DNA of 64,000 nt from G963665085 sp963665085 (GCA_963665085.2 CAXXXS010000001.1:1-64000); one strand, 5' to 3'. Counted from the first letter of the stretch, positions 37,432 to 47,695 are shown. The notes: a model not told the origin generated them from the sequence alone. Translations and numbers: made by a program.

Positions 37432-39189
37432 CTAGTAACCAGTATTTTGAGTTAAGATTTCCTCATTCACATTTTGAATATCGATTTGATCCTGTGGAAT
37501 AGGCCAATATTCATTAACTCCTTCAGTAAAATTAGCTGCAGAAAGATAATCAATTTTTGATTTCTCTTTATTTACGTAATCTGTAAGAGTTTCTTTGGCA
37601 ATACCCCAACGTACTAAATCGAAGAAACGTTGTCCTTCCATACCGAATTCAAGACGTAATTCCCATTGTACAGCTTGCCTTGCATAGGCCTGAGTTGGGA
37701 ATGAAGAATATAATCCAACATTGTAATTAGCAGCTGGTTGCGTTTCATCAACTGTATAACCACTTACTACACCTCCTGTTATAATTTCAGTTGCTTTACC
37801 CATAACAACATCGTTACCTGCTCTTGCACGTATTAAGTTTACATAATGTCTGGCTAATTCTAAATCATTTTCTTCAACAGCTACCTCAGCTCTCCACAAG
37901 TAAACATGAGCAAGCCTGTAGACCCTGTAATTGTTAGCATTTACACCAACAGCCCAACCTGTTGAAGTAGCATAAGAAGCTTTCTCTGAAGAATAAAACA
38001 TATTCTTTTTGTACATAAAAGGACCTGCGTTGTTTACATCGCGAACCCATGCTTTACCAGCATAAACACCCCAATCAAGAAATGGGATCCCACGTCTTCC
38101 TACTGTCCAATCTAATCTTGGATCAACATAAGCCTCATCTACAGTAAATGATTCTGTTTCAGCAACGTTCCTATCGTTTGCTAAGTCTGTATCATTAAAT
38201 GTATCAAACAATGGTAATCCGTCATCATCAACTTTAAATGCATTAACTAAGTTATAAGTTGGCTGGAAGAAACCACAACATGTACCAAATGGGCCACCTT
38301 GAGGGAAGTTAAGGCAATCGCCCCAACCCGCATTAGTTGAACCATATACACCGTCATTTACAGCATACTGAATCTCAAAAATAGATTCACTGTTGTTGTT
38401 TGTTGGAATTTTATAATTATCATGATAAGAATCAACAAGTGAATATCCTCCATTGCTAATGATATCATCAAGATATGTTTTAGCAGCAGAGTAATCTCCC
38501 TGGAAAAGATGAACACGGGCCAATACTGCTTCAGCAGCATATTTTGTGCATCTTCCTACATCGTTTTGAGAAGTTGGTAAAACAGCAATAGCAGCTTCAA
38601 GGTCAGCTTCGATAAATGGCCAAGCATCCACTGTATTTTTAACCAATGCTTCGTCTTCAACATCATCGGTTATATAAGGAATATTATCAAATACTCTTTT
38701 TAACTCAAAATGGAACCATGCTCGCAAAAATAATGCTTCTGCCTTGTATACAGCTACATCTGCCTCAGTAATAGCTCCATCAGCAACAGCAGCGGTAATG
38801 GTCTTTAATACATCATTACAACGAGAAACACCATCAAAATTCATTGTCCATTTGCCAGCACAATAACTGTTTGTTGCTAATGGCGAATATGCTTCTAATG
38901 TATTGATTGGAGATTGGTCACTGTAGGTTGAACCTTTGTATGCGTCATCGGAACAAACAGCTCCCCAAACCCAATTTGTAACAGAACCAGCCCATGATTC
39001 TGTATAAGTATCAGCTGTTGAACCATCAACAAGTGCGTATGCCCCGGTAAGTAAACCTTTTATACCTGCAACTGAATAAAAATCAGTATTGGCACTTTTT
39101 CCTAACGGAGCTGTCTCTAAGTATTCTTCATCGCAGGAATATAATGCTACGAGAGAAAGTATTAATATAATGTTAAATATCTTTTTCAT
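37432..39189 (-). CDS. SusD/RagB-family glycan-binding lipoprotein
   Basis: A 585-residue outer-membrane lipoprotein with a lipobox ending at Cys19 (LYSCDEEYL). SusD motifs include GAYALVDGSTADTY, KAEALFLRAWFHFELKRVFDNIPY, NYRVYRLAHVYLWRAEVAVEEND and LRLEFGMEGQRFFDLVRWG. It is longer than the other two SusD proteins in the window, with a Gly/Cys-rich loop GGPFGTCCGFFQ around residues 295-306. It partners the SusC encoded 26 bases upstream; the TIM-barrel gene follows. Confidence 0.95.
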   Translation of the reverse strand: MKKIFNIILILSLVALYSCDEEYLETAPLGKSANTDFYSVAGIKGLLTGAYALVDGSTADTYTESWAGSVTNWVWGAVCSDDAYKGSTYSDQSPINTLEAYSPLATNSYCAGKWTMNFDGVSRCNDVLKTITAAVADGAITEADVAVYKAEALFLRAWFHFELKRVFDNIPYITDDVEDEALVKNTVDAWPFIEADLEAAIAVLPTSQNDVGRCTKYAAEAVLARVHLFQGDYSAAKTYLDDIISNGGYSLVDSYHDNYKIPTNNNSESIFEIQYAVNDGVYGSTNAGWGDCLNFPQGGPFGTCCGFFQPTYNLVNAFKVDDDGLPLFDTFNDTDLANDRNVAETESFTVDEAYVDPRLDWTVGRRGIPFLDWGVYAGKAWVRDVNNAGPFMYKKNMFYSSEKASYATSTGWAVGVNANNYRVYRLAHVYLWRAEVAVEENDLELARHYVNLIRARAGNDVVMGKATEIITGGVVSGYTVDETQPAANYNVGLYSSFPTQAYARQAVQWELRLEFGMEGQRFFDLVRWGIAKETLTDYVNKEKSKIDYLSAANFTEGVNEYWPIPQDQIDIQNVNEEILTQNTGY

Positions 39190-39215
39190 GTTATATCTGT
39201 TTTTTAATGTTCAAA

Positions 39216-42200
39216 TTATAGGTTTAAACTTACACCAAACATAAATTGCTGAGGAGTAGGCCATGCACCTCTGTCGATACCCATTAATGTATCACCATTT
39301 GAAGCTGCATCAGGGTCAATACCACCTTCTGGATCAAGTCCGCTATATTTAGTTAAAGTAAATAGGTTGGTAACCTGGAAGTATACACGTAAACTAGAAA
39401 CTCCTAATTTCTGAACTGCACTATTAGGTAAGTTATATCCTAATTGAAGTGTTTTTAAACGTAAATATGAAGCGTCTTCTAAGAAATGTGTAGAAGGATA
39501 TTGGCTTTCCTCATCACTTTGTTCTGCTTTAGCTAAAGTAGCTTTACTGTTATCGCTTAGGTATGGGCTGCCCCAAGATTCGTATAACCTGGCTTTGCTA
39601 CGGTTTCCTAGGAAGTTGTTGTAGTTAATCCAACGATTTACATAGTTAACCATTTCGTTTCCATAGCTATAATTAAAGAATGCAGACAAGTCGAATTGTT
39701 TGTATTGAAGATCAATATTTAAACCACCATAAAAATCTGGGTGAGGGCTACCAATGTTAACCCTATCTTCATCATCAATAACGCCATCATCATTTTGATC
39801 TACATACTTAAAGTGACCAGGCTCATTGTAAGTTCCGTCTGAACCAATACCAACTGCCCATGCATCAGCTTCTTCCTGGGTCTGGAAAATACCGGCTACT
39901 TCATATCCATAGAATGCAGGGTATTCCCAACCAACATATGAACGGGTATAAGACATGTTACGTAACTCACCACCAGCTAAGAATTCATCTTCGTTATCAG
40001 TAAGTTTTACGATTTCATTTTTATAGCGAGATACATTTGCTGTAATGTTATATTGGAAATCTCCACCCATGGCAGTATTTCTATATGAAGCAGTAATATC
40101 AATACCACGGTTTTTCATTTCTCCAATATTGATATAAGGAGCGTCAGCTGTACCAACAACATCAGCAATAGCTTTTCTATATAACATATCTGTTGTAATT
40201 CTTTGCCAAATATCAACACCAAACGTAAGACTGTTGTTTAATACGCCCATATCAATACCAAAGTTTGTTGTTGTAGTTGCCTCCCATTTTGCATCTTTAT
40301 TTCCAAAAGCAGCAGATTCATAACCAGCAGTAGTTGAACTGTTTGAACCTCCTAAATCATAGTAAGAATAACCAACTGCCGTTTGGAAAGTAGTAAAACC
40401 ATTATAGTCTCCAATCTCATCGTTACCAGACATACCCCAACCAAAACGAAGTTTAAGGTTATCTAACCAGCCAGAAGTTGCAGCCATAAATGATTCATCA
40501 GAAAGACGCCATCCTAAAGAGAATGCAGGGAAGTTACCCCAACGGTTATTGGCACCGAAACGAGAAGAACCATCACGACGGAATGTACCTTCAACTAAAT
40601 ATCTTCCTAAATAATCATAGTTCAAACGTCCGAAGTATGATAAAGTTCTCCAGTCTGAACCAGAACCTTCGTTACTAATTCCAGACTCACCTGTATTTAA
40701 GTACATATACCCTTCTTCATTTGAGAAGAAAACAGAACGTGAAGCACCAATGTAACGGTATGTATTGTTAACTGTTTCAACACCAGCTATAACATTAAAG
40801 TTATGAGAATCATTAATTGTTTTGTTATAATTAATGGTATTTGCCCAGTTCCATTGAAGTGTTGTATAATTATAATTTGAAAGCGCGTCACTTACTGATG
40901 GCTCAGAAGTTTCAGGGTCAATTCTTGAAATATCCCTTGTATTGTTTGTTAAATAATCAACACCAAATAGAGATTTAAATTTAAAATCGTTTAAGAATGT
41001 TGCTTCAGCAAAGAAACTACCAGTAGCTCTCATTCTGTGAGAGAAATCATCTTTATCACGGGTAAGCATAGCAACAGGGTTTTGTCCGTTTCCTGTAGTA
41101 GGAACTTGAGTACCTGCAAAATTTCCACCTTCATCGTAAACAGGGATAATAGGTTGCATACGATAAGTATGAGAAACAGCAGAAGATTCACGGTTATCAG
41201 TAAAGTTACCTGAAGTTTCTGAATAAACAACACCTAAATTCTCACCTACTTCTAACCAATCATTATATTTTGCACCTGCATTTGAACGTAAAGAATATCT
41301 GTCATAAGAAGTATGAATTAAAAGTCCGTCTTCGTGATAATATCCACCAGAAAATGCATAATGTCCGGTTTCACTACCACCTGTAATCGATAAGTTATAA
41401 TCCTGAACGCCTGCAGTACGGAAAATCTCATCCCACCAATCTGTTCCTTCCTGATTTGACTTTACAATAAAATAGTAATTTCCTGGCTCATAGCTATAGT
41501 TTGACATATCTGCAGCTGCAGCACCTTCATCTGCAATACTACTACCTGCTAAACAGTAATAAGGAATTACAGGGGAAGAACCATAACCATAAAGGTCGTT
41601 ACCTACATTTGTTAAACCAGAATTTTGACCTTCAAGAAATACAAGTTCTCCGTACTCTTTTGTATTTAATAAATCATACTTGGTAGAAGCTTTTTGTGCA
41701 CCAACTCTTGCATTGAATGAGATCTGTGCTTTTCCACTTTTACCTTTTTTAGTAGTGATGATAATTACACCGTTAGCACCTCTTGCTCCATAGATAGCAG
41801 CAGAAGACGCATCCTTAAGTACGGTCATAGACTCAATATCATTGGGGTTAAGTTGTGACATACCTTCTTTTGTTGGTACACCATCAATTACGTATAATGG
41901 GTTGTTGTTGTTGATTGTACCCATACCCCTTACACGCACTGTAGCTTCACCACCAGGTGTGTGTGAGTTAACGATGGTTACACCAGAAACTTTACCTTGA
42001 ATACGTTGAACAGCATTTGCAGAAGCACCTTTGTTAACATCATCAGCCGTTACAGAAGAAATAGCTCCTGTTAAACTCTCTTTTTTCTGAGAACCGTAAC
42101 CAACTACTACAACTTCTTCCAATGATTGGATATCTTCAACCAAAACAACATCAATAACAGATTTTCCTTCTACTTGTACTTCGTCTGTTAAGAAACCAAC

Positions 42201-42749
42201 ATATGAAAATTGTAGAACAGCAGATGGCGAAGAAACTGATAATGTATATTCTCCGTCTAAGTTAGTAACAGAACCGTTTGTTGTTCCAACTTCAACGATG
42301 TTAACACCAGGTAAAGAATTACCATCAGAATCTTTTACAACACCTTTTACAACAAGCTCCTGAGCAGCTTTCATATCAGGAGTAATAACAACCAGGTTAT
42401 TTTCCAGGAAATGATATGTATTTCCAGTATTAGATAATACTTGTTTTAACACATCATCGAGTTCACGATCTCTTGCGTTAATTGAGACCATTTGATCTTC
42501 GATCATTTTATCACTATAGAGAAACTTAAGGTTTGTTTGCTCCTCTAAAGCAAAAAACGCTTCTTTTAATGTAGCTTTTTTTAGCGAAAGATTGACTTTT
42601 TCACCTTGTGAAAAAAGACTCGCATTTAAGCTTAAAAGATTTACAGTCAGCAATAAAGTAATTAATTTCATAATCAGTAGACTTTTTAAGTTCTTAGGGA
42701 AAAAAGAAATAATATTCCTATCCCTATAAAAAAAATTAGGTTTTTTCAT
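39216..42749 (-). CDS. SusC-family TonB-dependent transporter with STN domain
   Basis: A 1177-residue outer-membrane transporter: basic N-terminus, hydrophobic leader about 22-46, STN domain about 50-122 (ATLKEAFFALEEQTNLKFLY), carboxypeptidase-regulatory-like domain about 131-205, plug start EEVVVVGYGSQKKESL, and a barrel ending in FGVSLNL. It is the transporter and signal sensor of system 3, paired with the FecR at 42893. A perfect hairpin and a conserved block lie in its leader. Confidence 0.96.
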   Translation of the reverse strand: MKKPNFFYRDRNIISFFPKNLKSLLIMKLITLLLTVNLLSLNASLFSQGEKVNLSLKKATLKEAFFALEEQTNLKFLYSDKMIEDQMVSINARDRELDDVLKQVLSNTGNTYHFLENNLVVITPDMKAAQELVVKGVVKDSDGNSLPGVNIVEVGTTNGSVTNLDGEYTLSVSSPSAVLQFSYVGFLTDEVQVEGKSVIDVVLVEDIQSLEEVVVVGYGSQKKESLTGAISSVTADDVNKGASANAVQRIQGKVSGVTIVNSHTPGGEATVRVRGMGTINNNNPLYVIDGVPTKEGMSQLNPNDIESMTVLKDASSAAIYGARGANGVIIITTKKGKSGKAQISFNARVGAQKASTKYDLLNTKEYGELVFLEGQNSGLTNVGNDLYGYGSSPVIPYYCLAGSSIADEGAAAADMSNYSYEPGNYYFIVKSNQEGTDWWDEIFRTAGVQDYNLSITGGSETGHYAFSGGYYHEDGLLIHTSYDRYSLRSNAGAKYNDWLEVGENLGVVYSETSGNFTDNRESSAVSHTYRMQPIIPVYDEGGNFAGTQVPTTGNGQNPVAMLTRDKDDFSHRMRATGSFFAEATFLNDFKFKSLFGVDYLTNNTRDISRIDPETSEPSVSDALSNYNYTTLQWNWANTINYNKTINDSHNFNVIAGVETVNNTYRYIGASRSVFFSNEEGYMYLNTGESGISNEGSGSDWRTLSYFGRLNYDYLGRYLVEGTFRRDGSSRFGANNRWGNFPAFSLGWRLSDESFMAATSGWLDNLKLRFGWGMSGNDEIGDYNGFTTFQTAVGYSYYDLGGSNSSTTAGYESAAFGNKDAKWEATTTTNFGIDMGVLNNSLTFGVDIWQRITTDMLYRKAIADVVGTADAPYINIGEMKNRGIDITASYRNTAMGGDFQYNITANVSRYKNEIVKLTDNEDEFLAGGELRNMSYTRSYVGWEYPAFYGYEVAGIFQTQEEADAWAVGIGSDGTYNEPGHFKYVDQNDDGVIDDEDRVNIGSPHPDFYGGLNIDLQYKQFDLSAFFNYSYGNEMVNYVNRWINYNNFLGNRSKARLYESWGSPYLSDNSKATLAKAEQSDEESQYPSTHFLEDASYLRLKTLQLGYNLPNSAVQKLGVSSLRVYFQVTNLFTLTKYSGLDPEGGIDPDAASNGDTLMGIDRGAWPTPQQFMFGVSLNL

Positions 42750-42787
42750 AAATTTGAGTGTTTAAAAGTTAACAAAATGAATTTCTT

Positions 42788-42824
42788 CAGGGAGTGTTGT
42801 TATGTAGCAATGTAACACTCCCTG
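42788..42824. promoter_or_regulatory. Perfect hairpin in the fecR-susC gap (system 3)
   Basis: CAGGGAGTGTT (42788-42798) and AACACTCCCTG (42814-42824) form a perfect 11-bp stem around a 15-base loop. A run of seven Ts follows on the + strand, so on the + strand it looks like an intrinsic terminator, but no + gene is present. In the gene sense the A run precedes the hairpin, the same layout as in systems 1 and 2. Confidence 0.65.
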
Positions 42825-42851
42825 TTTTTTTCGGAGTTTATTCTAATTATC

Positions 42852-42892
42852 CCATAGGCAAAAATAGTATTAGTTAATTATTATCAGTTAGT
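42852..42892 (-). promoter_or_regulatory. Conserved block after fecR (candidate susC promoter region, system 3)
   Basis: This block abuts the fecR stop codon and matches 13650-13692: minus-strand ACTAACTGATAA, TTAACTAATA and TTTTTGCCTATGG in the same order and nearly the same spacing. It is a candidate ECF-dependent promoter or other regulator site for susC. Confidence 0.45.
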
Positions 42893-43978
42893 TTATTTAT
42901 TTCTTATAGTTATATTATTTTTCTTAATCTCATATTCGAAAGGAACGATTAATTGCAAAGCATTTAAAGCCTGCTCTATTGTCTCCTTATCGAATTTACC
43001 AGTAAATCGTTCGTTAGCTATTTCTTTGTCTTGGATATTTATTTCTACATCATACCATCTTTCAAGACGAACTGCAAGATCGTAAAAATTCTGATTATTA
43101 AAAACAAGTAAGTTATTTTTCCAAGCATAAGTATCACTTGTATTAATCTCATTTTTAACATAAATAGGTTTATGTTCTTTAAAATTTAAAGGAATATCTT
43201 TTGTTTCCTCCTCATCTTCATCTTTGAAGTTAGCTTTCTTAAATACAGCTGTTTCATTTGGAGAAAGCACAGCTATCGTCTTATTTTTCTTTTTCTTATC
43301 GAGTATTTGTAATTTCCCTTTAACTAGTGTTGTTTCAATACTTTTTGAATCCGGATATGATTTTATATTAAACTCGGTACCGGTAACCTTTACGGTTAAA
43401 TCAGAAGTATGCACATAAAATGGAGATTCTACGTCTGCTTCTACCTGAAAAAAAGCTTCACCTGACAGATAAACATCCCTATGTCCATCTTTAAATGATG
43501 TTGGGTACGTTATACGGCTGCCCGAATTTAAATTAACAACAGAACCATCTGGTAACTGAATTTGAGATTTTGATCCATATAAAACCTCAACGATGTTTTC
43601 ATCGTTATACTTTTGAATTGTATTTTCTTCTACAAAAATTATTCTGCCAAACCAAGCTGATAGAAAGGCAATTATAAATACAGCAGCATATCTAAGGGCA
43701 AAACCTATTGACTTACTTTTTAAAGAGATAACCTTTGTTTCTGTCTGCTCACTTATTGAAATAGAATTTTTAATTTTATTAAATAATTCTTCAGAATGTA
43801 TATCAGAATGTCTTTTTGAGCTTAAATCCCAAATTTCAGTATAATATTTTTCAAGAGAATTATGTTCTAATTCATTATTAATAAGCTCGTTCAACTCATT
43901 AATCTCAGCATGAACCATCTCATCCTTTTGAAATTTACCGAGCAAATCCTGAATTATATTTCTTTCTTCTACTTCCAT
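42893..43978 (-). CDS. FecR-family anti-sigma factor
   Basis: A 361-residue regulator: cytoplasmic part 1-93, membrane segment about 95-113 (ALRYAAVFIIAFLSAWF), periplasmic FecR domain (YGSKSQIQLPDGSVVNLNSGSRITYP, LSGEAFFQVEADVESPFYVHTSDL, VTGTEFNIKSY) and C-terminal STN-like domain (NFYDLAVRLERWYDVEINI). It should hold the ECF factor at 44081-44629 in check and respond to the SusC encoded downstream. The linker between the FecR and C-terminal domains has an unusual charged stretch KDEDEEETKDI. Confidence 0.93.
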   Translation of the reverse strand: MEVEERNIIQDLLGKFQKDEMVHAEINELNELINNELEHNSLEKYYTEIWDLSSKRHSDIHSEELFNKIKNSISISEQTETKVISLKSKSIGFALRYAAVFIIAFLSAWFGRIIFVEENTIQKYNDENIVEVLYGSKSQIQLPDGSVVNLNSGSRITYPTSFKDGHRDVYLSGEAFFQVEADVESPFYVHTSDLTVKVTGTEFNIKSYPDSKSIETTLVKGKLQILDKKKKNKTIAVLSPNETAVFKKANFKDEDEEETKDIPLNFKEHKPIYVKNEINTSDTYAWKNNLLVFNNQNFYDLAVRLERWYDVEINIQDKEIANERFTGKFDKETIEQALNALQLIVPFEYEIKKNNITIRNK

Positions 43979-44080
43979 TCACTAATATAATATGATGAGC
44001 ATCTACTTTCCGTGAATCAACATTTAATTTTTTTTAACTTTTTTTAACAAAAAAAAGGAAAACCGCCTCATTCTAAAGCC

Positions 44081-44629
44081 CTATTTATATTCCTCCAGAA
44101 TAGTATCCTTGATAAACTCTATTGCCTTACGCATCTGAGTATCAACAGTATTCTCCGAAATATTAAGCTGTTCGGCTATTTGTTTATAGGTTAACCCATC
44201 CTCTCTATTTAAGCGATAAATATTTTTTCGTTTTGGGGGTAATTTTTCAATTGACCTTTCTAATATTATTTTAAGTTCATTAAATAAAACCTCATTTTCA
44301 GTAAATGTTTGTGGCTTTTCCTCATTCTTTTCAAAATAATCCAGAAAAATTTTCTTGTGTAATGATTTACTTATATAATTATTTACCTGATTTCTGGTTA
44401 TTTTGAAGATATAGCTGGAAAATGACCCATTTTCATCCAATTTATGCCGATTATTCCACAATGCAATAAAAACTTCTTGGGTAATCTCTTCTGCCTGGAT
44501 TTGAGATCCCAACAAACTTTTAGAGAAATTGTAGATTTTATGCTGATAATTATTAAATAGCTTTTCGAAAGCATTTATATCGTCATGCTTTAAACCTACT
44601 ATATAGTTTTTTTCGTTGCTATTCGTCAT
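44081..44629 (-). CDS. ECF-type RNA polymerase sigma factor (system 3)
   Basis: A 182-residue sigma-70 protein with region 2 (AFEKLFNNYQHKIYNFSKSLLGSQIQAEEITQEVF, about 20-54) and region 4 (LPPKRKNIYRLNREDGLTYKQIAEQLNISENTVDTQM, about 132-168). It heads the third sigma-fecR-susCD set, separated from fecR by 102 bases. Its upstream gap, shared with the fucosidase terminator, must contain its promoter. Confidence 0.94.
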   Translation of the reverse strand: MTNSNEKNYIVGLKHDDINAFEKLFNNYQHKIYNFSKSLLGSQIQAEEITQEVFIALWNNRHKLDENGSFSSYIFKITRNQVNNYISKSLHKKIFLDYFEKNEEKPQTFTENEVLFNELKIILERSIEKLPPKRKNIYRLNREDGLTYKQIAEQLNISENTVDTQMRKAIEFIKDTILEEYK

Positions 44630-45067
44630 TATTTAATTAAACAGTATTTATAAATGATATACTATTTCAATTCACATAAACGAAGTTTTTTTTACTAAAG
44701 ATAAATCAGTTACTCGTTAGCTTTAACATAATTAGTTTCACATTGTTTAGATACTTTTAGCTTTTTCAAAAGAAAAACAGTCTATTCTGCTAATATATTT
44801 TTTTTAAATGAAAAAGACACTTATTTGTAATACTAATAAGCAAAAACAATCAAACAAATAACATAATAAAATCTTCTAAATCCAAAAATATAAGCTAAAA
44901 AATCCGGGACAGCTACTCCTATAGTTCTCTAAAAACAATAAAAATCAATCTTTCATCCATATTTCAAACAAAAAAAATCCCTCTAAAGGTTAACCTCTAT
45001 CATAAAAATTAAATAACCTCTAAAGGGTTTTCTTATAAAACAATAAATTTTAAATGCTAAAACACGT
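44630..45067. other. Intergenic gap between ECF sigma gene and fucosidase
   Basis: A 438-base, very AT-rich gap. The left part should contain the promoter of the ECF sigma gene; the right part holds the fucosidase terminator at 44971-45027. No gene-like frame or RNA gene was recognised. Confidence 0.5.
44971..45027 (-). terminator. Terminator-like hairpin after the fucosidase operon
   Basis: CCCTCTAAAGGTTA (44979-44992) pairs imperfectly with TAACCTCTAAAGGG (45014-45027), with two wobble-type positions. The minus strand then has a run of Ts (A run at 44971-44977). It lies about 40 bases beyond the fucosidase stop. Confidence 0.65.
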
Positions 45068-46588
45068 CTATTTTATCATTACTTCGTAAACAACAGCCCT
45101 TTCATTGTTTTCAAACCCAGGAGAAACAATTCTAATTCCAGACTCATTGAATGTCCATTTAACGGGGATCTCACTTCCTATCAATTTCACTTCTTTTATT
45201 TCTAAACCTGAATTGATATTCTCTTTCGAGAATGATTTAAACTCAATTAAATCAGACTTTTTAGGTATTCCAAGAATTGAACAATAAACAGTTTTCCCAT
45301 CTTTTGAACTCGTATAACGGATATCTTTTTCTGAATACTTAATTTTTAAAAACTCTGCATGGTTATCAAAATGGCCTTCAGGTTCTTTTGTTGGTCCCTC
45401 GCCATATGTATACCAAGGTCTCGTTTCATAAATAGCACGTCCATTCTTTTCAAGCCACTCTCCTATCTCCAATAAAACAGCTTTTTGTTCCTCTGGTATC
45501 GTGCCATCAGCTTTGGGTGAAACATTTAAAAGGAGCACACCATTCTTACTAACGATATCAATCAATGTATGAATAATATCTGTTGATGATTTTATCTCTA
45601 AATCATTTGTATAACACCAACTACCTTTACTTACCGTTTCGTCTGTCATCCAAACTTTTTCGCCCATCTCATTTTTCCGCGACTTCTCTAAATCGTCCAC
45701 ACTTACGTCTAAAGGCAAATCATCTTGTTTTCTAACAATAACAACCTCTTTTCCTTCTTTTGAAGCTTCATTCAGGTAATAGGCACAAAACTTCTTTCGG
45801 TATTCCTCAGAAATCTTATCGAGCCAGGAATCGAACCAAATAATATCCGGACTATATTTATCTATGACCTCCTTTAATTTTCCAAACCAAACTTCTTCTA
45901 GCCATTGCCCCTCCGGAATATTTCCATATAAATAATTTAATTCTTTGTCATCTATCGTTTGCGGTGTTCCTTCAAATAAAGGATAATGACTATCTTCAAA
46001 CTTCACTTCATTAAGTGAATCTGAATAACGCTGTAAATTACGGGCATGATGAAATGTTGTAATAAACTTCATTCCATTGGCAGTCACTGCTTTTTTTAAC
46101 TCACCTGTTATATCCTTTTGCGGCCCTTTATCCATTGCATTCCAGGGAGTAATATCGCTATCCCACATTGAAAAACCATCATGATGTTCGGCAACAGGCC
46201 CTGCAAACCGAGCTCCAGCTTTCTTAAAAAGATCTACCCACTCGTTAGCGTCAAAATATTCTGCTTTGAACATAGGAACAAAATCATGATAACCAAATTC
46301 TGATAATTGACCATAAGTTTCAAGATGATGTTTATATTCCTTGCTATCCGGAAAATTCATATTTCGAGGATACCATTCGCTCCCAAATGCAGGGACAGAA
46401 TAAACACCCCAATGAAAATAAATACCTAGTTTTGCATCTTTAAACCATTCGGGTTCTTCATTATATTTCGCTAAAGACTCCCAGGTTTCTTCATAAGGCA
46501 GGTTATCATGGTTATTATTTTCCGTTTTTTTTATGTTACAACTCACAAAAACTATGATCAGTGCTAGAAATATATAATTTCTTTTCAT
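45068..46588 (-). CDS. GH29 alpha-L-fucosidase, lipoprotein
   Basis: A 506-residue lipoprotein with a lipobox ending at Cys17 (VFVSCNIK). The GH29 barrel shows WFKDAKLGIYFHWGVYSVP, AEHHDGFSMWDSD (His135, His136) and the nucleophile Asp253 in IIWFDSW. The C-terminal part (about 400-506) is the usual beta-sandwich. It hydrolyses terminal alpha-L-fucose from glycans. It is the last gene of an operon with the aldo/keto reductase and alcohol dehydrogenase (23-base gap), probably controlled by the divergent LacI regulator. The acid/base residue could not be placed with certainty. Confidence 0.93.
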   Translation of the reverse strand: MKRNYIFLALIIVFVSCNIKKTENNNHDNLPYEETWESLAKYNEEPEWFKDAKLGIYFHWGVYSVPAFGSEWYPRNMNFPDSKEYKHHLETYGQLSEFGYHDFVPMFKAEYFDANEWVDLFKKAGARFAGPVAEHHDGFSMWDSDITPWNAMDKGPQKDITGELKKAVTANGMKFITTFHHARNLQRYSDSLNEVKFEDSHYPLFEGTPQTIDDKELNYLYGNIPEGQWLEEVWFGKLKEVIDKYSPDIIWFDSWLDKISEEYRKKFCAYYLNEASKEGKEVVIVRKQDDLPLDVSVDDLEKSRKNEMGEKVWMTDETVSKGSWCYTNDLEIKSSTDIIHTLIDIVSKNGVLLLNVSPKADGTIPEEQKAVLLEIGEWLEKNGRAIYETRPWYTYGEGPTKEPEGHFDNHAEFLKIKYSEKDIRYTSSKDGKTVYCSILGIPKKSDLIEFKSFSKENINSGLEIKEVKLIGSEIPVKWTFNESGIRIVSPGFENNERAVVYEVMIK

Positions 46589-46611
46589 ACAAATTATGGA
46601 TTTAGAATAAA

Positions 46612-47682
46612 TTATTTAAGTTCTTCATCAAAGACCACGGCTACTTTACCACAGTTTCCTTCGGCCATCAATTTAAAAGCTTCACTTGCTTTTTCTAATG
46701 AAAATCTATGTGTAACCAAAACTTCGGGGTGAATATTCCATCGAACCAATCGTTCTACAAGTTCTTCCATTTTCCAGGTTGAAGTTACCCATGAGCCATA
46801 AATTGTTTTCTGATCGTGGATTAAATCCGGGCTTGGATTTAATTCCATCGTACCACCTTCTCCAATTAGTACTATTTTACCCCATTTACGGGTTGCCCGA
46901 ACACATAATTGTCTGGCATAGGTGTTTCCTGAACAATCTACAGCACGCTCAAAACCACGTCCATTTGTTGCCGACATTACTTTTCCTAATATCTTTTCAT
47001 CTGAAACATAAGCCTCATCAGCCAGATTCAAATCTCTGGCTAACTGACACCTTTCTTTGTTCGTATCGACTCCTATTAATTTATTTGCTCCCATTGCTTT
47101 TGCCAACATTAACGCGGCTAAGCCAACAGGTCCTAAACCTGTAACAAGTACATCATCATTTCCACAAACCCCAATTTTTTCCAGCCCTTCATAAACAGTA
47201 CCAAATCCACATGCTACTTGTGCTCCATCCGTATATGTTAATTCATCCGGAAGAAATATCAAATCTTTCTCGTCAGCTAAAATATAAGGGGCCATTCCCC
47301 CATCTCGTTGCCAACCATAAGCAGCACGATGTTTGCTGGTACAGGAAATCATATATCCTCTTCGACAATCATTACAAACACCACATCCTGAAATATGGTA
47401 AATAACTACACGATCGCCTTCTTTAAAGCGTTTCATTCCTGGTCCACACTTAACAATCTGGCCACATGGCTCATGCCCAGCTATCTTATTTTGATACCCT
47501 TCAGGACCTTTTCCAAGATGCTCATGATAAATTGCCCTGATATCACTACCACAAATTGTTGAAGATTTGGTTTTTACCAGAACCTGCCCATATCCGGGTT
47601 CAGACACAACAACTTGTTTTAATGTAACAGTACTGTCACCTGGCAGGTAAGCAGCCATCATATTTGAAGGTACATTTTCCAT
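46612..47682 (-). CDS. Zinc-dependent medium-chain alcohol/polyol dehydrogenase
   Basis: A 356-residue dehydrogenase counted from the ATG at 47682; an upstream in-frame ATG at 47715 would overlap the preceding gene by 20 bases and is possible. The catalytic zinc site is Cys44 (CGSD) with His70-Glu71 (AGHEPCG). The structural zinc site is Cys100, 103, 106 and 114 (CGVCNDCRRGYMISC). The NAD-binding motif GLGPVGLAALMLAKAMGA follows. It belongs to the sorbitol/threonine dehydrogenase-like group. In this operon, oxidation or reduction of a sugar or of a product of fucose breakdown is a reasonable inference; the substrate is not shown. Confidence 0.9.
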   Translation of the reverse strand: MENVPSNMMAAYLPGDSTVTLKQVVVSEPGYGQVLVKTKSSTICGSDIRAIYHEHLGKGPEGYQNKIAGHEPCGQIVKCGPGMKRFKEGDRVVIYHISGCGVCNDCRRGYMISCTSKHRAAYGWQRDGGMAPYILADEKDLIFLPDELTYTDGAQVACGFGTVYEGLEKIGVCGNDDVLVTGLGPVGLAALMLAKAMGANKLIGVDTNKERCQLARDLNLADEAYVSDEKILGKVMSATNGRGFERAVDCSGNTYARQLCVRATRKWGKIVLIGEGGTMELNPSPDLIHDQKTIYGSWVTSTWKMEELVERLVRWNIHPEVLVTHRFSLEKASEAFKLMAEGNCGKVAVVFDEELK

Positions 47683-47695
47683 TTCTATTCTTTTT

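Noticed and set aside
42788..42824. Hairpin as a plus-strand terminator of an unseen + gene
   Set aside because: No + strand gene precedes it; the hairpin lies within an all-minus operon, so it is treated as a regulatory element.
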